Shown here piece by piece: positions 52,001 through 60,577 of a stretch of DNA of 64,000 nt. A program made the translations under genes and the position numbers. Positions within the stretch are counted from its first letter, which is position 1. Every line of letters begins with the position of its first letter. The notes beneath the pieces were generated by a model, which was not told the DNA's origin, did not search any database, and saw only the letters and a list, made by a program, of their open reading frames with translations. Source of the DNA: Pseudomonas frederiksbergensis (GTDB taxonomy: Bacteria > Pseudomonadota > Gammaproteobacteria > Pseudomonadales > Pseudomonadaceae); assembly GCF_003732665.1 (NCBI RefSeq), contig NZ_MOBP01000021.1, positions 175,976 through 239,975 on the forward strand, given 5' to 3'.

Positions 52001-52642
52001 ATGTCTGGTTCTAATCAACAACCGGTTGGCTTGTTCCCGCTCGCCTACCGCATTGGTACTTCGGCACCGGGTGCACAAACCCTGGCGCTTAATCTGCTGG
52101 TGTTTACCCCTGAAGAAACAGTCAGCGGTACAGCAAACATTACTCAGGCAATCAATCCGCCATTGGATCTGGATTCCGATGTCTGGGGCGAATACACCTA
52201 CCTCACCGTCATGTCGCCGGGGGTCAGCAAAATCCTGATCACCGCCCAGGGCAATCAGGGTGGTCCAGGCTCCAATTCCATCGTGAACTTCAAGATTCAA
52301 CTGGTGGTGGGCACCGACTGGAAAGCCGGGATCGCCAACTATCAATACTTCGATGGCCAGCGCTGGGTCGAGGTCAACAATGTGCCTGCGCATCTGAGCG
52401 AAGCTGTGCGCTCCAGCGCCTTCCCGCCCCTGGAGCCCGGCCCGGTGATTACGCCACAGGCCCCTTATCCGCACATCATGCCGCTGTATGCCGCGCCGAT
52501 TCAGAGCGCCATTGCCAGCGGTGACCTGGCGCAGATGAAAAACCTCGCGAGCCTGGCCAGGCAACAACTGGATCAGCAACCACAACTGCAAACTGCACTG
52601 GAAGCCGCCAAGGGCGAAATCAGCCGGCTGGAACGCCGCTGA
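52001..52642 (+). CDS. DUF1842-DUF1843 protein, putative modification substrate
   Basis: The 213-residue product starts at ATG 52001 with ATGGAGG upstream. Residues about 10-130 form a DUF1842 beta-rich domain (LALNLLVFTPEETVSGTANI and VWGEYTYLTVM). A proline-rich linker follows, then a DUF1843 end with PLYAAPIQSAIASGDLAQMK. There is no signal peptide and no Cys. It is a paralogue of the next gene. The linker plus GDL end probably presents the modified segment (inference). Confidence 0.8.
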   Translation: MSGSNQQPVGLFPLAYRIGTSAPGAQTLALNLLVFTPEETVSGTANITQAINPPLDLDSDVWGEYTYLTVMSPGVSKILITAQGNQGGPGSNSIVNFKIQLVVGTDWKAGIANYQYFDGQRWVEVNNVPAHLSEAVRSSAFPPLEPGPVITPQAPYPHIMPLYAAPIQSAIASGDLAQMKNLASLARQQLDQQPQLQTALEAAKGEISRLERR

Positions 52643-52696
52643 CCCGGTCACCGCAGGTGCCTGGATTGTCCTGAAAACAACTAAGGGAGTTACACC

Positions 52697-53284
52697 ATGT
52701 CAATCGGACTTTTTCACACTCGCCTCACCGTCAGCAATCATCTGCTCGGCGCGCCGGTCCTGACCCTCGACTTGCTGGTGGATACGGTTAAAAAGAAAGT
52801 CAGCGGGGTTGCCAGCATTTACCAAAGCACTTGGCCGCCACTCAACTTCCGCGCCCGGGTCTGGGGTGAATACTCGGAGGCCAAACTGGTGCCGACGGCC
52901 GAGAGCCACATCATCCTCACCCTCGATGGCAGCCCTAGCGGCCCGCTCAGCCAGATCGCCCAGACCTTCGGTTTGAGGGGCATTCTCGGCGCGGACTGGG
53001 CCAGTGGTTTTGTCGACTACAAGTATCAGGAAGGTGGCACCTGGCATGCGGTCAAACACGCCGCCGTCAGCCAGGCCCCGATCACCCTTCAGCCGATCCC
53101 CGAGCATCCGCATCACGCTCAACCGCTCTACGCCGTCGCGGTCCAGCAGGCGCAAGCCAGCGGTGATCTGGCGCAGTTGAAATCGGTGGTGAGCCAGGCT
53201 GAACAGCAACTGGCCCACAGCGGCGCCCTGCGCGGTGCGCTGGAGCAGTTGACCGCCGAGATTGCCCGTCTGGAAGCCCGTTAA
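52697..53284 (+). CDS. Second DUF1842-DUF1843 protein, putative modification substrate
   Basis: The 195-residue product shows the same order as its neighbour: DUF1842 (VWGEYSEAKLVPTAESHIIL), a linker, then DUF1843 with QPLYAVAVQQAQASGDLAQLK. The two differ enough that the duplication is old. It starts at ATG 52697 with AAGGGAG upstream. It is followed by a perfect 10-bp hairpin (53309-53338) and then the radical SAM gene, 102 bp away, all on one strand. Confidence 0.8.
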   Translation: MSIGLFHTRLTVSNHLLGAPVLTLDLLVDTVKKKVSGVASIYQSTWPPLNFRARVWGEYSEAKLVPTAESHIILTLDGSPSGPLSQIAQTFGLRGILGADWASGFVDYKYQEGGTWHAVKHAAVSQAPITLQPIPEHPHHAQPLYAVAVQQAQASGDLAQLKSVVSQAEQQLAHSGALRGALEQLTAEIARLEAR

Positions 53285-53308
53285 CCGGTCCGCTATCGAT
53301 GAGTCATC

Positions 53309-53338
53309 TGTGGCGAGGGAGCTCACTTCCTCGCCACA
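53309..53338 (+). other. Perfect hairpin inside the operon, before the radical SAM gene
   Basis: TGTGGCGAGG (53309-53318) pairs with CCTCGCCACA (53329-53338) and has no T-run after it. It may hold down readthrough so that substrates exceed enzyme, or mark a processing site; it may also be a REP relative of the TGTGGCGAGG class at 20160. Confidence 0.55.
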
Positions 53339-53386
53339 CTTTCGATGGATTCGTGCCGCGCACAAGGCTGTGCGCAAGGATTTCCC

Positions 53387-54850
53387 ATGTCAGACCATCG
53401 CCCTGCCCGCTACCTCAGTGAAACCGACCTCAAGCGCTACGTACCGGTGCATGTGGTGTGGGAAATCACCCTGGCTTGCGACCTCAAATGTTTGCATTGC
53501 GGCTCCCGCGCCGGCCATCGCCGACCCGATGAATTGAACACCCAAGAATGCCTGGACGTCATCGATTCCCTGGCGGCCCTCGGCACCCGCGAGATCACTT
53601 TGATCGGCGGCGAAGCCTATCTGCGCAAGGACTGGACCCGATTGATCCAGGCCATCCACGACCACGGCATGTACTGCGCGATCCAGACCGGCGGCCGCAA
53701 CCTGACCCCAGCGAAAATGCAGGCGGCAGTGGATGCCGGGCTCAATGGCGTCGGCGTTTCCCTGGACGGATTGGCGCCGCTGCATGACGCAGTGCGCAAT
53801 GTCGCAGGTTCGTTCGACAAAGCCGTGGACACTCTGCGCCGGGCCAAACAGGCCGGGATGGCGGTGAGCGTCAACACCCAGATCGGCGCCGCGACCCTGC
53901 CCGATTTGCCGCAGCTGATGGACCTGATCATCGACCTCGGCGCCACCCACTGGCAGATTCAGTTGACCGTCGCCATGGGCAATGCCGTCGATCATCCGGA
54001 GCTGTTGCTGCAACCCTACCAACTGCTGGAAGTGATGCCGCTGCTCGCACGTCTGTACCGCGAAGGCGTGGATCGCGGCTTGCTGATGAACGTCGGCAAC
54101 AACATCGGTTACTACGGCCCGTACGAGCACATGTGGCGTGGCTTCGGCGACGAACGCGTGCACTGGAGCGGCTGTGCCGCCGGGCAAACGGTGCTGGCGC
54201 TGGAGGCCGACGGCACGGTGAAAGGCTGCCCGTCCCTGGCCACCGTCGGCTTCTCCGGCGGCAATGTGCGCAACATGAGCCTGCACGACATCTGGCACTA
54301 CAGCGAAGGCATGCACTTCGGCCGCCTGCGCTCGGTCGACGACCTGTGGGGCTACTGCCGCGGCTGCTATTACAACGACGTCTGCCGGGGTGGCTGCACC
54401 TGGACTTCACATTCCCTGCTCGGCAAACCGGGCAACAACCCCTACTGCCATTACCGCGCACTGGACCTGCACAAACGCGGGCTGCGCGAACGTATCGTCA
54501 AACTTGAGGATGCGGCGCAGAAGTCGTTTGCAGTGGGGCGTTTTGACCTGATCACCGAGCGAATCGAGACCGGTGAAATGGTCAGCAGCGTCAACGACAG
54601 TGGGCAGGTGATCAAACTGGCGTGGGCCAATCAAGGGCAGAAATCACCGGATGAAGGGCGAATTCCGACGCAACTGGCGTTGTGTCGCGGCTGTTTGCAG
54701 TACATCTATAAACACGAAGTCACCTGCCCCCACTGCGCCGCCGACGTGGCCGCCGCCGAAGCCGGGCACCAGGCCGATCGGGCGCGGCAGCAAGGGATCA
54801 TGGATACGCTGACCGGGCTGCTGGGGTTGCCGCAGAGTACGTTGATGTAG
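53387..54850 (+). CDS. Radical SAM/SPASM enzyme (GDL-motif peptide maturase type)
   Basis: The 487-residue enzyme has the radical SAM cluster CX3CX2C at Cys31, Cys35 and Cys38 and a TIM-barrel segment with EITLIGGEAYLRKDW. A full SPASM pattern follows: CX12GX4C (CAAGQTVLALEADGTVKGC spans it), CX2CX5CX3C in CRGCYYNDVCRGGC, and a last Cys in PYCHY. SPASM enzymes modify ribosomal peptides with auxiliary iron-sulphur clusters. The C terminus adds a CX2C-X10-CX2C zinc-ribbon-like end (CRGC, CPHC). ATG 53387 has AAGGA upstream. I recall the annotation GDL-motif-peptide-associated maturase for this family. Confidence 0.88.
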   Translation: MSDHRPARYLSETDLKRYVPVHVVWEITLACDLKCLHCGSRAGHRRPDELNTQECLDVIDSLAALGTREITLIGGEAYLRKDWTRLIQAIHDHGMYCAIQTGGRNLTPAKMQAAVDAGLNGVGVSLDGLAPLHDAVRNVAGSFDKAVDTLRRAKQAGMAVSVNTQIGAATLPDLPQLMDLIIDLGATHWQIQLTVAMGNAVDHPELLLQPYQLLEVMPLLARLYREGVDRGLLMNVGNNIGYYGPYEHMWRGFGDERVHWSGCAAGQTVLALEADGTVKGCPSLATVGFSGGNVRNMSLHDIWHYSEGMHFGRLRSVDDLWGYCRGCYYNDVCRGGCTWTSHSLLGKPGNNPYCHYRALDLHKRGLRERIVKLEDAAQKSFAVGRFDLITERIETGEMVSSVNDSGQVIKLAWANQGQKSPDEGRIPTQLALCRGCLQYIYKHEVTCPHCAADVAAAEAGHQADRARQQGIMDTLTGLLGLPQSTLM

Positions 54851-55592
54851 CGGGAGTGGGCTTGCAGCCAACATGTATGCTGAATGTGCCGACCTCTTCG
54901 CGAGCAAGCTCGCTCCCACATTGTCCGGGGCTGATCGTCAGATTTATGCCCACCGCAAATCCCCTGTGGGAGCGAGCTTGCTCGCGAAGAGGCCGGCACA
55001 TCCAGCATCGGCTGTGGCTGACACTCCGCTTTCGCGAGCAAGCTCGCTCCCACTTTGTCCGGGGCTGATCGTCAGATTTATGCCCACCGCAAATCCCCTG
55101 TGGGAGCGAGCCTGCTCGCGAAGAGGCCGGCACATTCAACAGGGATGTCGGCTGACACTCCGCTTTCGCGAGCAAGCTCGCTCCCACTTTGTCCGGGGCT
55201 GATGGTCAGATTTTATGCCCACCGCAAATCCCCTGTGGGAGCGAGCTTGCTCGCGAAGAGGTCGGCACATTCAACAGGGATGTCGGCTGACACTCCGCTT
55301 TCGCGAGCAAGCTCGCTCCCACATTGTCCAGGGCTGATCGTCAGATTTATGCCCACCGCAAATCCCCTGTGGGAGCGAGCCTGCTCGCGATGAGGCTGGC
55401 ACATCCAACAGGGATGTCGGCTGACACTCCGCTTTCGCGAGCAAGCTCGCTCCCACATTGTCCGGGGCTGATCGTCAGATTTATGCCCACCGCAAATCCC
55501 CTGTGGGAGCGAGATTGCTCGCGAAGAGGCCGGCACATTCAACAGGGATGTCGGCTGACACTCCGCTTTCGCGAGCAAGCTCGCGCCTACAG
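54851..55592. repeat. Tandem array of five 134-bp REP units
   Basis: Five units begin with CCCCTGTGGGAGCGAG at 54961, 55095, 55230, 55364 and 55498, with steps of 134, 135, 134 and 134 bp. Each holds a REP doublet and the same linker (GTCCGGGGCTGATCGTCAGA and more). A truncated unit precedes the first, starting with a decayed arm at 54851. Even the non-REP linkers are nearly identical, so the array is a recent tandem expansion. Confidence 0.95.
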
Positions 55593-55670
55593 GTGGGCCT
55601 GTGGTGGTTGGTGTTTGCGGCTAGACTCGACAGTGATCAGCGACCACCGTCGTCAACCCCCGAGCCGTCA

Positions 55671-56459
55671 ATGTCACTCAGAAATATCAGCCGAATGCCA
55701 CGAATCCTGGTGTACATCCTCGTAGCCGTTGCGGCTCTTTACCTGCTGCTCTGCGTGGCGCTGTTCGTGTTTCAGCGCGCGTTGATTTACTTCCCGCAAC
55801 CCAGCGCCATCGCCACTCCCGACACGGTGCTCAAGCTGTCGGTGGCGGATGCGGATTTGCAGGTATCCATCCGGCCGCACAACGGTCCCAAGGCGTTGAT
55901 CTACTTCGGCGGCAATGCCGAGGACGTCTCGCGCAACCTGCCTGACTTTTCCCAGGCCTTCCCCGATCAAGCAATCTATCTGATGCACTACCGGGGCTTC
56001 GGTGGCAGTACCGGGTCGCCGTCCGAAGAGGCGATCGCCCGGGATGCCCTGGACTTGTTCGACCGGGTCTACGCCGAACACCCGCAGGTGGCAGTGGTCG
56101 GCCGCAGCCTCGGCACCGGCGTTGCGATCCGCCTCGCCAGCCAACGTCCGGCGACGCGGCTGATCCTCATCACGCCCTACAACAGCGTTCTGGAAATCGC
56201 TGCGCGCCAGTACCAGATGTTTCCGGTGAAGTGGTTGTTGAAGGACACCTTTGATTCGGGCCAATACGCTGCGCATATCAGCGTGCCGACGCTGTTGATC
56301 GCGGCGGAACATGACGACGTGATTCCGCGTTCCAGCACGGTGCGGCTGTATGGGCAGTTTATTCAGGGAGTGGCGACGATGAAGGTGATTGCCGGTGCGG
56401 GGCACAATTCGATTTCTGAAAGCCCTGATTATTTGAAGTTGATTGGGAGTGGCTTGTAA
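55671..56459 (+). CDS. Membrane-anchored alpha/beta hydrolase (BEM46-like)
   Basis: The 262-residue protein has one N-terminal helix (ILVYILVAVAALYLLLCVAL) and an alpha/beta-hydrolase domain with IYFGGNAEDV near residue 80. The nucleophile elbow is GRSLGTG, Asp lies in EHDDVIP and His in GAGHNSI. It is probably anchored in the inner membrane with the catalytic part outside. The substrate is unknown. ATG 55671 is used because the frame from 55458 runs through REP sequence; ATG 55695 is a second candidate. Confidence 0.85.
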   Translation: MSLRNISRMPRILVYILVAVAALYLLLCVALFVFQRALIYFPQPSAIATPDTVLKLSVADADLQVSIRPHNGPKALIYFGGNAEDVSRNLPDFSQAFPDQAIYLMHYRGFGGSTGSPSEEAIARDALDLFDRVYAEHPQVAVVGRSLGTGVAIRLASQRPATRLILITPYNSVLEIAARQYQMFPVKWLLKDTFDSGQYAAHISVPTLLIAAEHDDVIPRSSTVRLYGQFIQGVATMKVIAGAGHNSISESPDYLKLIGSGL

Positions 56460-56487
56460 CTGTTAGATCTTGGTTGTCTGATCCGGC

Positions 56488-56563
56488 CCCTTCGCGAGCA
56501 AGCCCGCTCCCACAGGGAAATGCATTCCAATGTGGGAGCGGGCTTGCTCGCGAAGAGGCCCGG
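56488..56563. repeat. REP doublet, reverse order
   Basis: Right arm then left arm with a short spacer, between two convergent genes. Confidence 0.95.
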
Positions 56564-56592
56564 ACAGTCTCTGCAAAATTATCGATAGAAAC

Positions 56593-57222
56593 TCATTTCG
56601 GCCGCCGCACCACCCGCACCTTGCCACTCCCGCCACCCCCGCAAAAAAACTGATCGCCCCCATCGGACTCAAGCCCGGAAACGCCCACACCCGCCGGCAT
56701 TTTCACGCTTTCCAGCACTTCGCCCGTGGCCGGATCAACCCGGCGCAACTCGCTCTCATCCCCTTCCCACGTGCCATGCCACAGCGCGCCTTCAACCCAG
56801 GTCACGCCGGTGACAAATCGGTTGGACTCGACAGTGCGCAAGATCGCGCCGGTTTCGGGATCAATCTGATGAATCTTGCGGTCACGGTATTCGCCGACCC
56901 ACAGCGCGCCTTCGGCCCAGGTCAGCCCGGAGTCGCTGTTGCCCGGCGCGGGGATGGAGTGGAGCACGCGGCCGGTCTTGGGGTCGATTTTCTGGATGCG
57001 GTCGGCGGCGATCTGGTACAGGTGCTCGCCATCGAACGCGGTGCCGGCGTCGGCGATGACGTCGATGCTGCGCAGGGTCCGGCCGCTGGCAGGGTCCAGG
57101 GCATTGAGTTTTTCGCCGCTGGCGAACCACACATGCTGGCCGTCCCAGCTCACGCCATGCACGGCATCGACCCCGGTAAAGGGTCCATATTCACGGATGA
57201 TTTCGGCTGCTGAGTGTTTCAT
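56593..57222 (-). CDS. Beta-propeller protein, glutamine-cyclotransferase-like
   Basis: The 209-residue protein is made of repeats with the pattern W..GHVW/LWVGEYRDRKIHQIDPETG, at least four in number, which is typical of beta-propeller blades. Related Pseudomonas proteins are often labelled glutamine cyclotransferase, but this one is short and has no signal peptide, so enzyme activity is doubtful. It lies 34 bp after the regulator gene upstream on the same strand and is probably in its operon. ATG 57222 has GAGGAA upstream. Confidence 0.75.
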   Translation of the reverse strand: MKHSAAEIIREYGPFTGVDAVHGVSWDGQHVWFASGEKLNALDPASGRTLRSIDVIADAGTAFDGEHLYQIAADRIQKIDPKTGRVLHSIPAPGNSDSGLTWAEGALWVGEYRDRKIHQIDPETGAILRTVESNRFVTGVTWVEGALWHGTWEGDESELRRVDPATGEVLESVKMPAGVGVSGLESDGGDQFFCGGGGSGKVRVVRRPK

Positions 57223-57256
57223 GAGGTATTCCTCGTCTTGGGTTGGTTACGTGAGC

Positions 57257-58468
57257 CTAATCACTGGGCAGCGGCGCCGTGAGTAACAAAGTCGTCGCGA
57301 AACCCGGCACCGGAGGGGTCATCCAGCGCCGCGCCCGTCCACGCCCGAACGACTGCACCTTGCCCTCGGTCGCCAGCGTATCGAGCGCCCGTTGTACCGT
57401 GCGCTGACTGCTGCCCAGGGCCAACGCCAGGGCGGAACTGGACCAGGATTCACCGTCAGCGAGGAAGGCAAACACGGCGGCGTATTTCTCTTCGACGGGT
57501 TGCGCCAGTAGCACAACATCCTGCGCGACCAACTCAAAGCCCCGTGGCGTGGCGGTCACGCCGGCCAAGGGTTCCAGCGCCGAACGCAGGCGCCCGACTT
57601 CGACGCGCAACCGGGCGCGATGGGACTCATCGCTGAGCTTCAGGCGAAAGGCGCGAGCGATCAGCATTTCTCTCGACACGTCCGCCGGCCAGGCTTCGGC
57701 CAATGCCCGAACGAGGGCAAATAGCACCGGGCGCGTGGCCAGGGAAACCGACATCCCGGCACCGCGCACGGCATAGCGGCAAGCGTCCACCACCAGCGAG
57801 GTCGAGGCGAGTAACGCCTCGACCTCTTCCAGCAGCAATGGACGCGCCTGGCCGTGGGCGATCAACCGCGCAACCGGCGTGTTCAGTACCAGAATCGCGT
57901 GTTCGACTTCAGCGGATAACGCGGGGATCGCGGCAAATCGGGCGGCTTCTTCCGCTCGGGTCAACGCTGCCCGCGCACTCTGCGATTGCAGACGACGCAT
58001 GGCGATCCCGGCCACCACCAATTCATGCACCGCACGCAAGGCTGGCGGCAACGGTGCGGGGTCGAGTCCGGCGAGGGTGTGCTGCGCCTCATCCAGTTGC
58101 CCGATCAGCAGCAGTCGGCGTATTGCCAGATAGCGCGCATGGGCGGCGTTGACGACATCACCGTGGGCCTCAAGCGTCACCCGCGCCGCATCGAGGGCCT
58201 TCACCGGCCAGCCCAGATCCCGCGAGGCCAACGCGATCTCGGCCTCGGCCACCACACACCGCGCCCGCGCCAACGTTTCTTTCGGCGCGAAAGCCTTTGC
58301 CGCCCGCTGTACCAGCGCCCGAGCCCGCACCAGATCACCGAGCTGGGCCATGGCGATACCGCGTAGCGCGAGGGCCGCCGCATCGTTGCGCAGGGCGATC
58401 CGGTTCAGCGCACCGAGGGGATCACCCGCCGCCAGCGCTCGCGCCGCCGCAGTGATCAGCGAGTCCAT
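57257..58468 (-). CDS. TPR and winged-helix regulator
   Basis: The 403-residue protein has a helical TPR-like region (about 1-200, ALRGIAMAQLGDLVRARAL). A segment near 255-320 (AFRLKLSDESHRARLRVEVG) resembles the transcriptional-activator fold of SARP/OmpR type. A C-terminal helix-turn-helix follows (SSALALALGSSQRTVQRALDTLATEGKV). It is probably a cytoplasmic regulator with a sensing repeat domain. The partner is the propeller gene just downstream, which might supply its signal. The effector and the target are unknown. Confidence 0.75.
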   Translation of the reverse strand: MDSLITAAARALAAGDPLGALNRIALRNDAAALALRGIAMAQLGDLVRARALVQRAAKAFAPKETLARARCVVAEAEIALASRDLGWPVKALDAARVTLEAHGDVVNAAHARYLAIRRLLLIGQLDEAQHTLAGLDPAPLPPALRAVHELVVAGIAMRRLQSQSARAALTRAEEAARFAAIPALSAEVEHAILVLNTPVARLIAHGQARPLLLEEVEALLASTSLVVDACRYAVRGAGMSVSLATRPVLFALVRALAEAWPADVSREMLIARAFRLKLSDESHRARLRVEVGRLRSALEPLAGVTATPRGFELVAQDVVLLAQPVEEKYAAVFAFLADGESWSSSALALALGSSQRTVQRALDTLATEGKVQSFGRGRARRWMTPPVPGFATTLLLTAPLPSD

Positions 58469-58634
58469 CTGAATCGCGCCACATCTGTCACTCCCATCGT
58501 CCGAGGTCCCGAGTTGAGTCTATCCCACGCTGACTGACCTCGAAGGGAGGCAAGCATGATGAACCGGAATGAAATGGGGTCTTGGTGGCGGCTTGATGAG
58601 TACAACTGATCAGAAATTTGTGCTGGCTGTGCCG

Positions 58635-58710
58635 CCGTCTTCGCGAGCAAGCCCGCTCCCACAGGGGAACGCATTTCAATTGTGGGAGCGGGCTTGCTCG
58701 CGAAGAGGCC
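58635..58710. repeat. REP doublet, reverse order
   Basis: GTCTTCGCGAGCAAGCCCGC followed by TGTGGGAGCGGGCTTGCTCG, between divergent genes. Confidence 0.95.
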
Positions 58711-58842
58711 CTAAAACCCAGCAAAAAATTCAGTCACATACCTGCCGAGTGCAGCGCCTTTGTGCTTGACGCTGCACGCCATTAAATGGGAGAACGTGCA
58801 TGGCTTGAAACATTGGGTAACATCTGAACTCAAGGAAGACTC

Positions 58843-59865
58843 ATGAAAACCCTACTGTGTTTGCTGATCGCCACCGGCGTCGGCGCGGCACTGCAATATG
58901 CCGGCGTGCCCCATGGCCTGTTGCTCGGCTCGATACTTGTGACTGCGCTGATCGTCAGCAATCTGGACTTCGCGCCTACCCTGCCCTTGGGCCTGGGCTA
59001 CGTACAAGTGGTGCTGGGGATTGCCACCGGCCTGATGTTCAAGGCCTGGGACAGCCACACCGCCGCCGCCCTGTTGCCCAGCCTGGGCTTTCTGTTCATG
59101 TGCCTGGCCGTGCAGATCACCGTCGCCGGTTTCTGGCTGCTCAAGGTCTCGGGCTGGAACCTCAAAGACTCGCTGCTGGCCGTCTACCCCGGCGCCCTCG
59201 CCGCCGTGTTCGACTTGCTGGAGTCGGAGCGTGCGTCCGGCAAAGTCATCGTCGTGCACCTGGTGCGATTGCTGTCGATCACCGTGCTGGTCAGTTTTCT
59301 TATCCCCGCGCAGACCAACCTGATCGTCGTCGAAGACACCCCGCTGCTCACCGGCACACTGGTGACCGTGCTGTCGCTGATCGCCCTGTGCATCGGCATC
59401 GGCCGCGTATTGCTGCGCATCGGCGTCCCGGCCCCGTTCATGCTCACCGCCATCGTCGCCACCGGCGTCTACGTCAAGACCGGCTTGCTGCCTGACTTCC
59501 AGATGCCGCCCTGGAGCGTCAACTTCGCCACGGTCATCCTCGGCACGCTGATCGGCTCGAAATTCAAGGACATCTCCCTCGCCGACCTCATACGCCACGG
59601 CCGCTCGGGAGTGATGTCCGTCTCCCTGATGGTCCTCATCGCCGCCGCATTCGCCGGCCTCGCCTCACGCGTATTGGGCAGCGACCCGCTGTCGTTGTGG
59701 CTGGCCTACATGCCCGGCGCCATCGAAACCATCGCCATCGTCGCCTTCAGTGGCGGGCTCAACGTGGTCTTCATCCTGACCCACCACCTGGTGCGCATGG
59801 TCATGCTGCACTTCGCCCCGGCGGTACTCGTCCAGGCGCGGCGCTGGCGCGAGAGTGAACTGTAG
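58843..59865 (+). CDS. AbrB-family membrane protein
   Basis: The 340-residue protein has about ten hydrophobic helices in two homologous halves, each with the pattern of the AbrB/ammonia-monooxygenase-like family (GLGYVQVVLGIATGLMFKAW in the first, PPWSVNFATVILGTLIGSKF in the second). The name regulator is historic: members are membrane proteins of unclear function, sometimes linked to transport. ATG 58843 has AAGGAAG upstream. It stands alone. Confidence 0.85.
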   Translation: MKTLLCLLIATGVGAALQYAGVPHGLLLGSILVTALIVSNLDFAPTLPLGLGYVQVVLGIATGLMFKAWDSHTAAALLPSLGFLFMCLAVQITVAGFWLLKVSGWNLKDSLLAVYPGALAAVFDLLESERASGKVIVVHLVRLLSITVLVSFLIPAQTNLIVVEDTPLLTGTLVTVLSLIALCIGIGRVLLRIGVPAPFMLTAIVATGVYVKTGLLPDFQMPPWSVNFATVILGTLIGSKFKDISLADLIRHGRSGVMSVSLMVLIAAAFAGLASRVLGSDPLSLWLAYMPGAIETIAIVAFSGGLNVVFILTHHLVRMVMLHFAPAVLVQARRWRESEL

Positions 59866-59925
59866 AAAACTCGAACTCCCGCGATATCAGCACCTCCAAT
59901 GATTAGGTCAACGGAGGTATGCGAA

Positions 59926-60132
59926 ATGAACGATGAATCGAAAGCAACACCCACTGATGCCTCGGGCAAACCGGTGAATGTGGTTGAGCGGGATCTTGAG
60001 GATCGGGACGACGACACCCGGGGCGTGGATGAAGCGATTACGCCCTCTTCAACCCGGGTTAAAGAGCAAGAGGCGGAGGAGTTGCAGAAGAAGGTTGATG
60101 AGATTGAGCGCAAAGTGGCGGATGGGAATTAG
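59926..60132 (+). CDS. Small hydrophilic protein of unknown function
   Basis: The 68-residue product starts at ATG 59926 with GGAGG eight bases upstream. It is very acidic and basic, with low hydrophobicity, and ends in a helix with heptad spacing (EQEAEELQKKVDEIERKVAD). Disordered start plus coiled-coil end is my reading. No family is recognised. It is followed by a bidirectional terminator. Confidence 0.7.
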   Translation: MNDESKATPTDASGKPVNVVERDLEDRDDDTRGVDEAITPSSTRVKEQEAEELQKKVDEIERKVADGN

Positions 60133-60170
60133 CCCTGCCGCAGGCTGCAATCATTTGATCTTGAAGATGT

Positions 60171-60211
60171 AAAAAGGCCCGCCAACCATCACCGGTCCTG
60201 CGGGCTTTTTT
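60171..60211. terminator. Bidirectional terminator
   Basis: AAAAAGGCCCGC and GCGGGCTTTTTT flank a 17-bp loop. It serves the plus-strand gene ending at 60132 and the minus-strand peptide gene ending at 60216. Confidence 0.85.
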
Positions 60212-60215
60212 ATCC

Positions 60216-60299
60216 TCACACCGGAGAAATCGTGGCGAGGGCTCCAATCAAAATGGTCAGCACCAGAAACCCACCCAGGAAAATCGCCATTCTAGCCAT
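60216..60299 (-). CDS. 27-residue membrane peptide
   Basis: This short gene reads MARMAIFLGGFLVLTILIGA then LATISPV from ATG 60299 to TGA 60216. AGGAGG lies five to six bases before the start, and the shared terminator lies four bases after the stop. A single hydrophobic helix makes up nearly the whole peptide. The perfect ribosome site and tight fit to the terminator argue that it is translated. I do not recognise a function; it resembles the small single-helix proteins found in other bacteria. Confidence 0.75.
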   Translation of the reverse strand: MARMAIFLGGFLVLTILIGALATISPV

Positions 60300-60450
60300 A
60301 AGGCCTCCTACCACTTGAGTTTGCGGCGCAACAGGCGCGGTGAGAGGTGTTCCTCTCAGGGCGGCCGGGCCGGTGCGGCATTGTGGGCCTGGGGCTGATC
60401 TCGTTACAGAGGCAGGTGGCGCGGGAAAATGCGGATCAGACGTTGTTCAC

Positions 60451-60542
60451 CTGTAGGAGCAAAGCTTGCTCGCGAAGGCGGTGGGGTAGCCACTATCAAT
60501 GTCGACTGACACGACGTCTTCGCGAGCAAGCCCGCTCCCACA
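60451..60542. repeat. REP doublet with a diverged left arm
   Basis: The left arm is TGTAGGAGCAAAGCTTGCTC and the right arm standard. It fills part of 60300-60577, where nothing else is seen. Confidence 0.95.
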
Positions 60543-60577
60543 GGTCCTGCGTCTCCATTGGCAACTATTGGGAGCAA

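Noticed and set aside
54889..55592. Possible CRISPR array because of regular spacing
   Set aside because: The units are 134 bp with conserved linkers, not short repeats with unique spacers, and no cas gene is near.
54798..55725. Many overlapping frames in both strands rich in GASLLAK and SRASSLP
   Set aside because: They are translations of the 134-bp REP array and not protein repeats.
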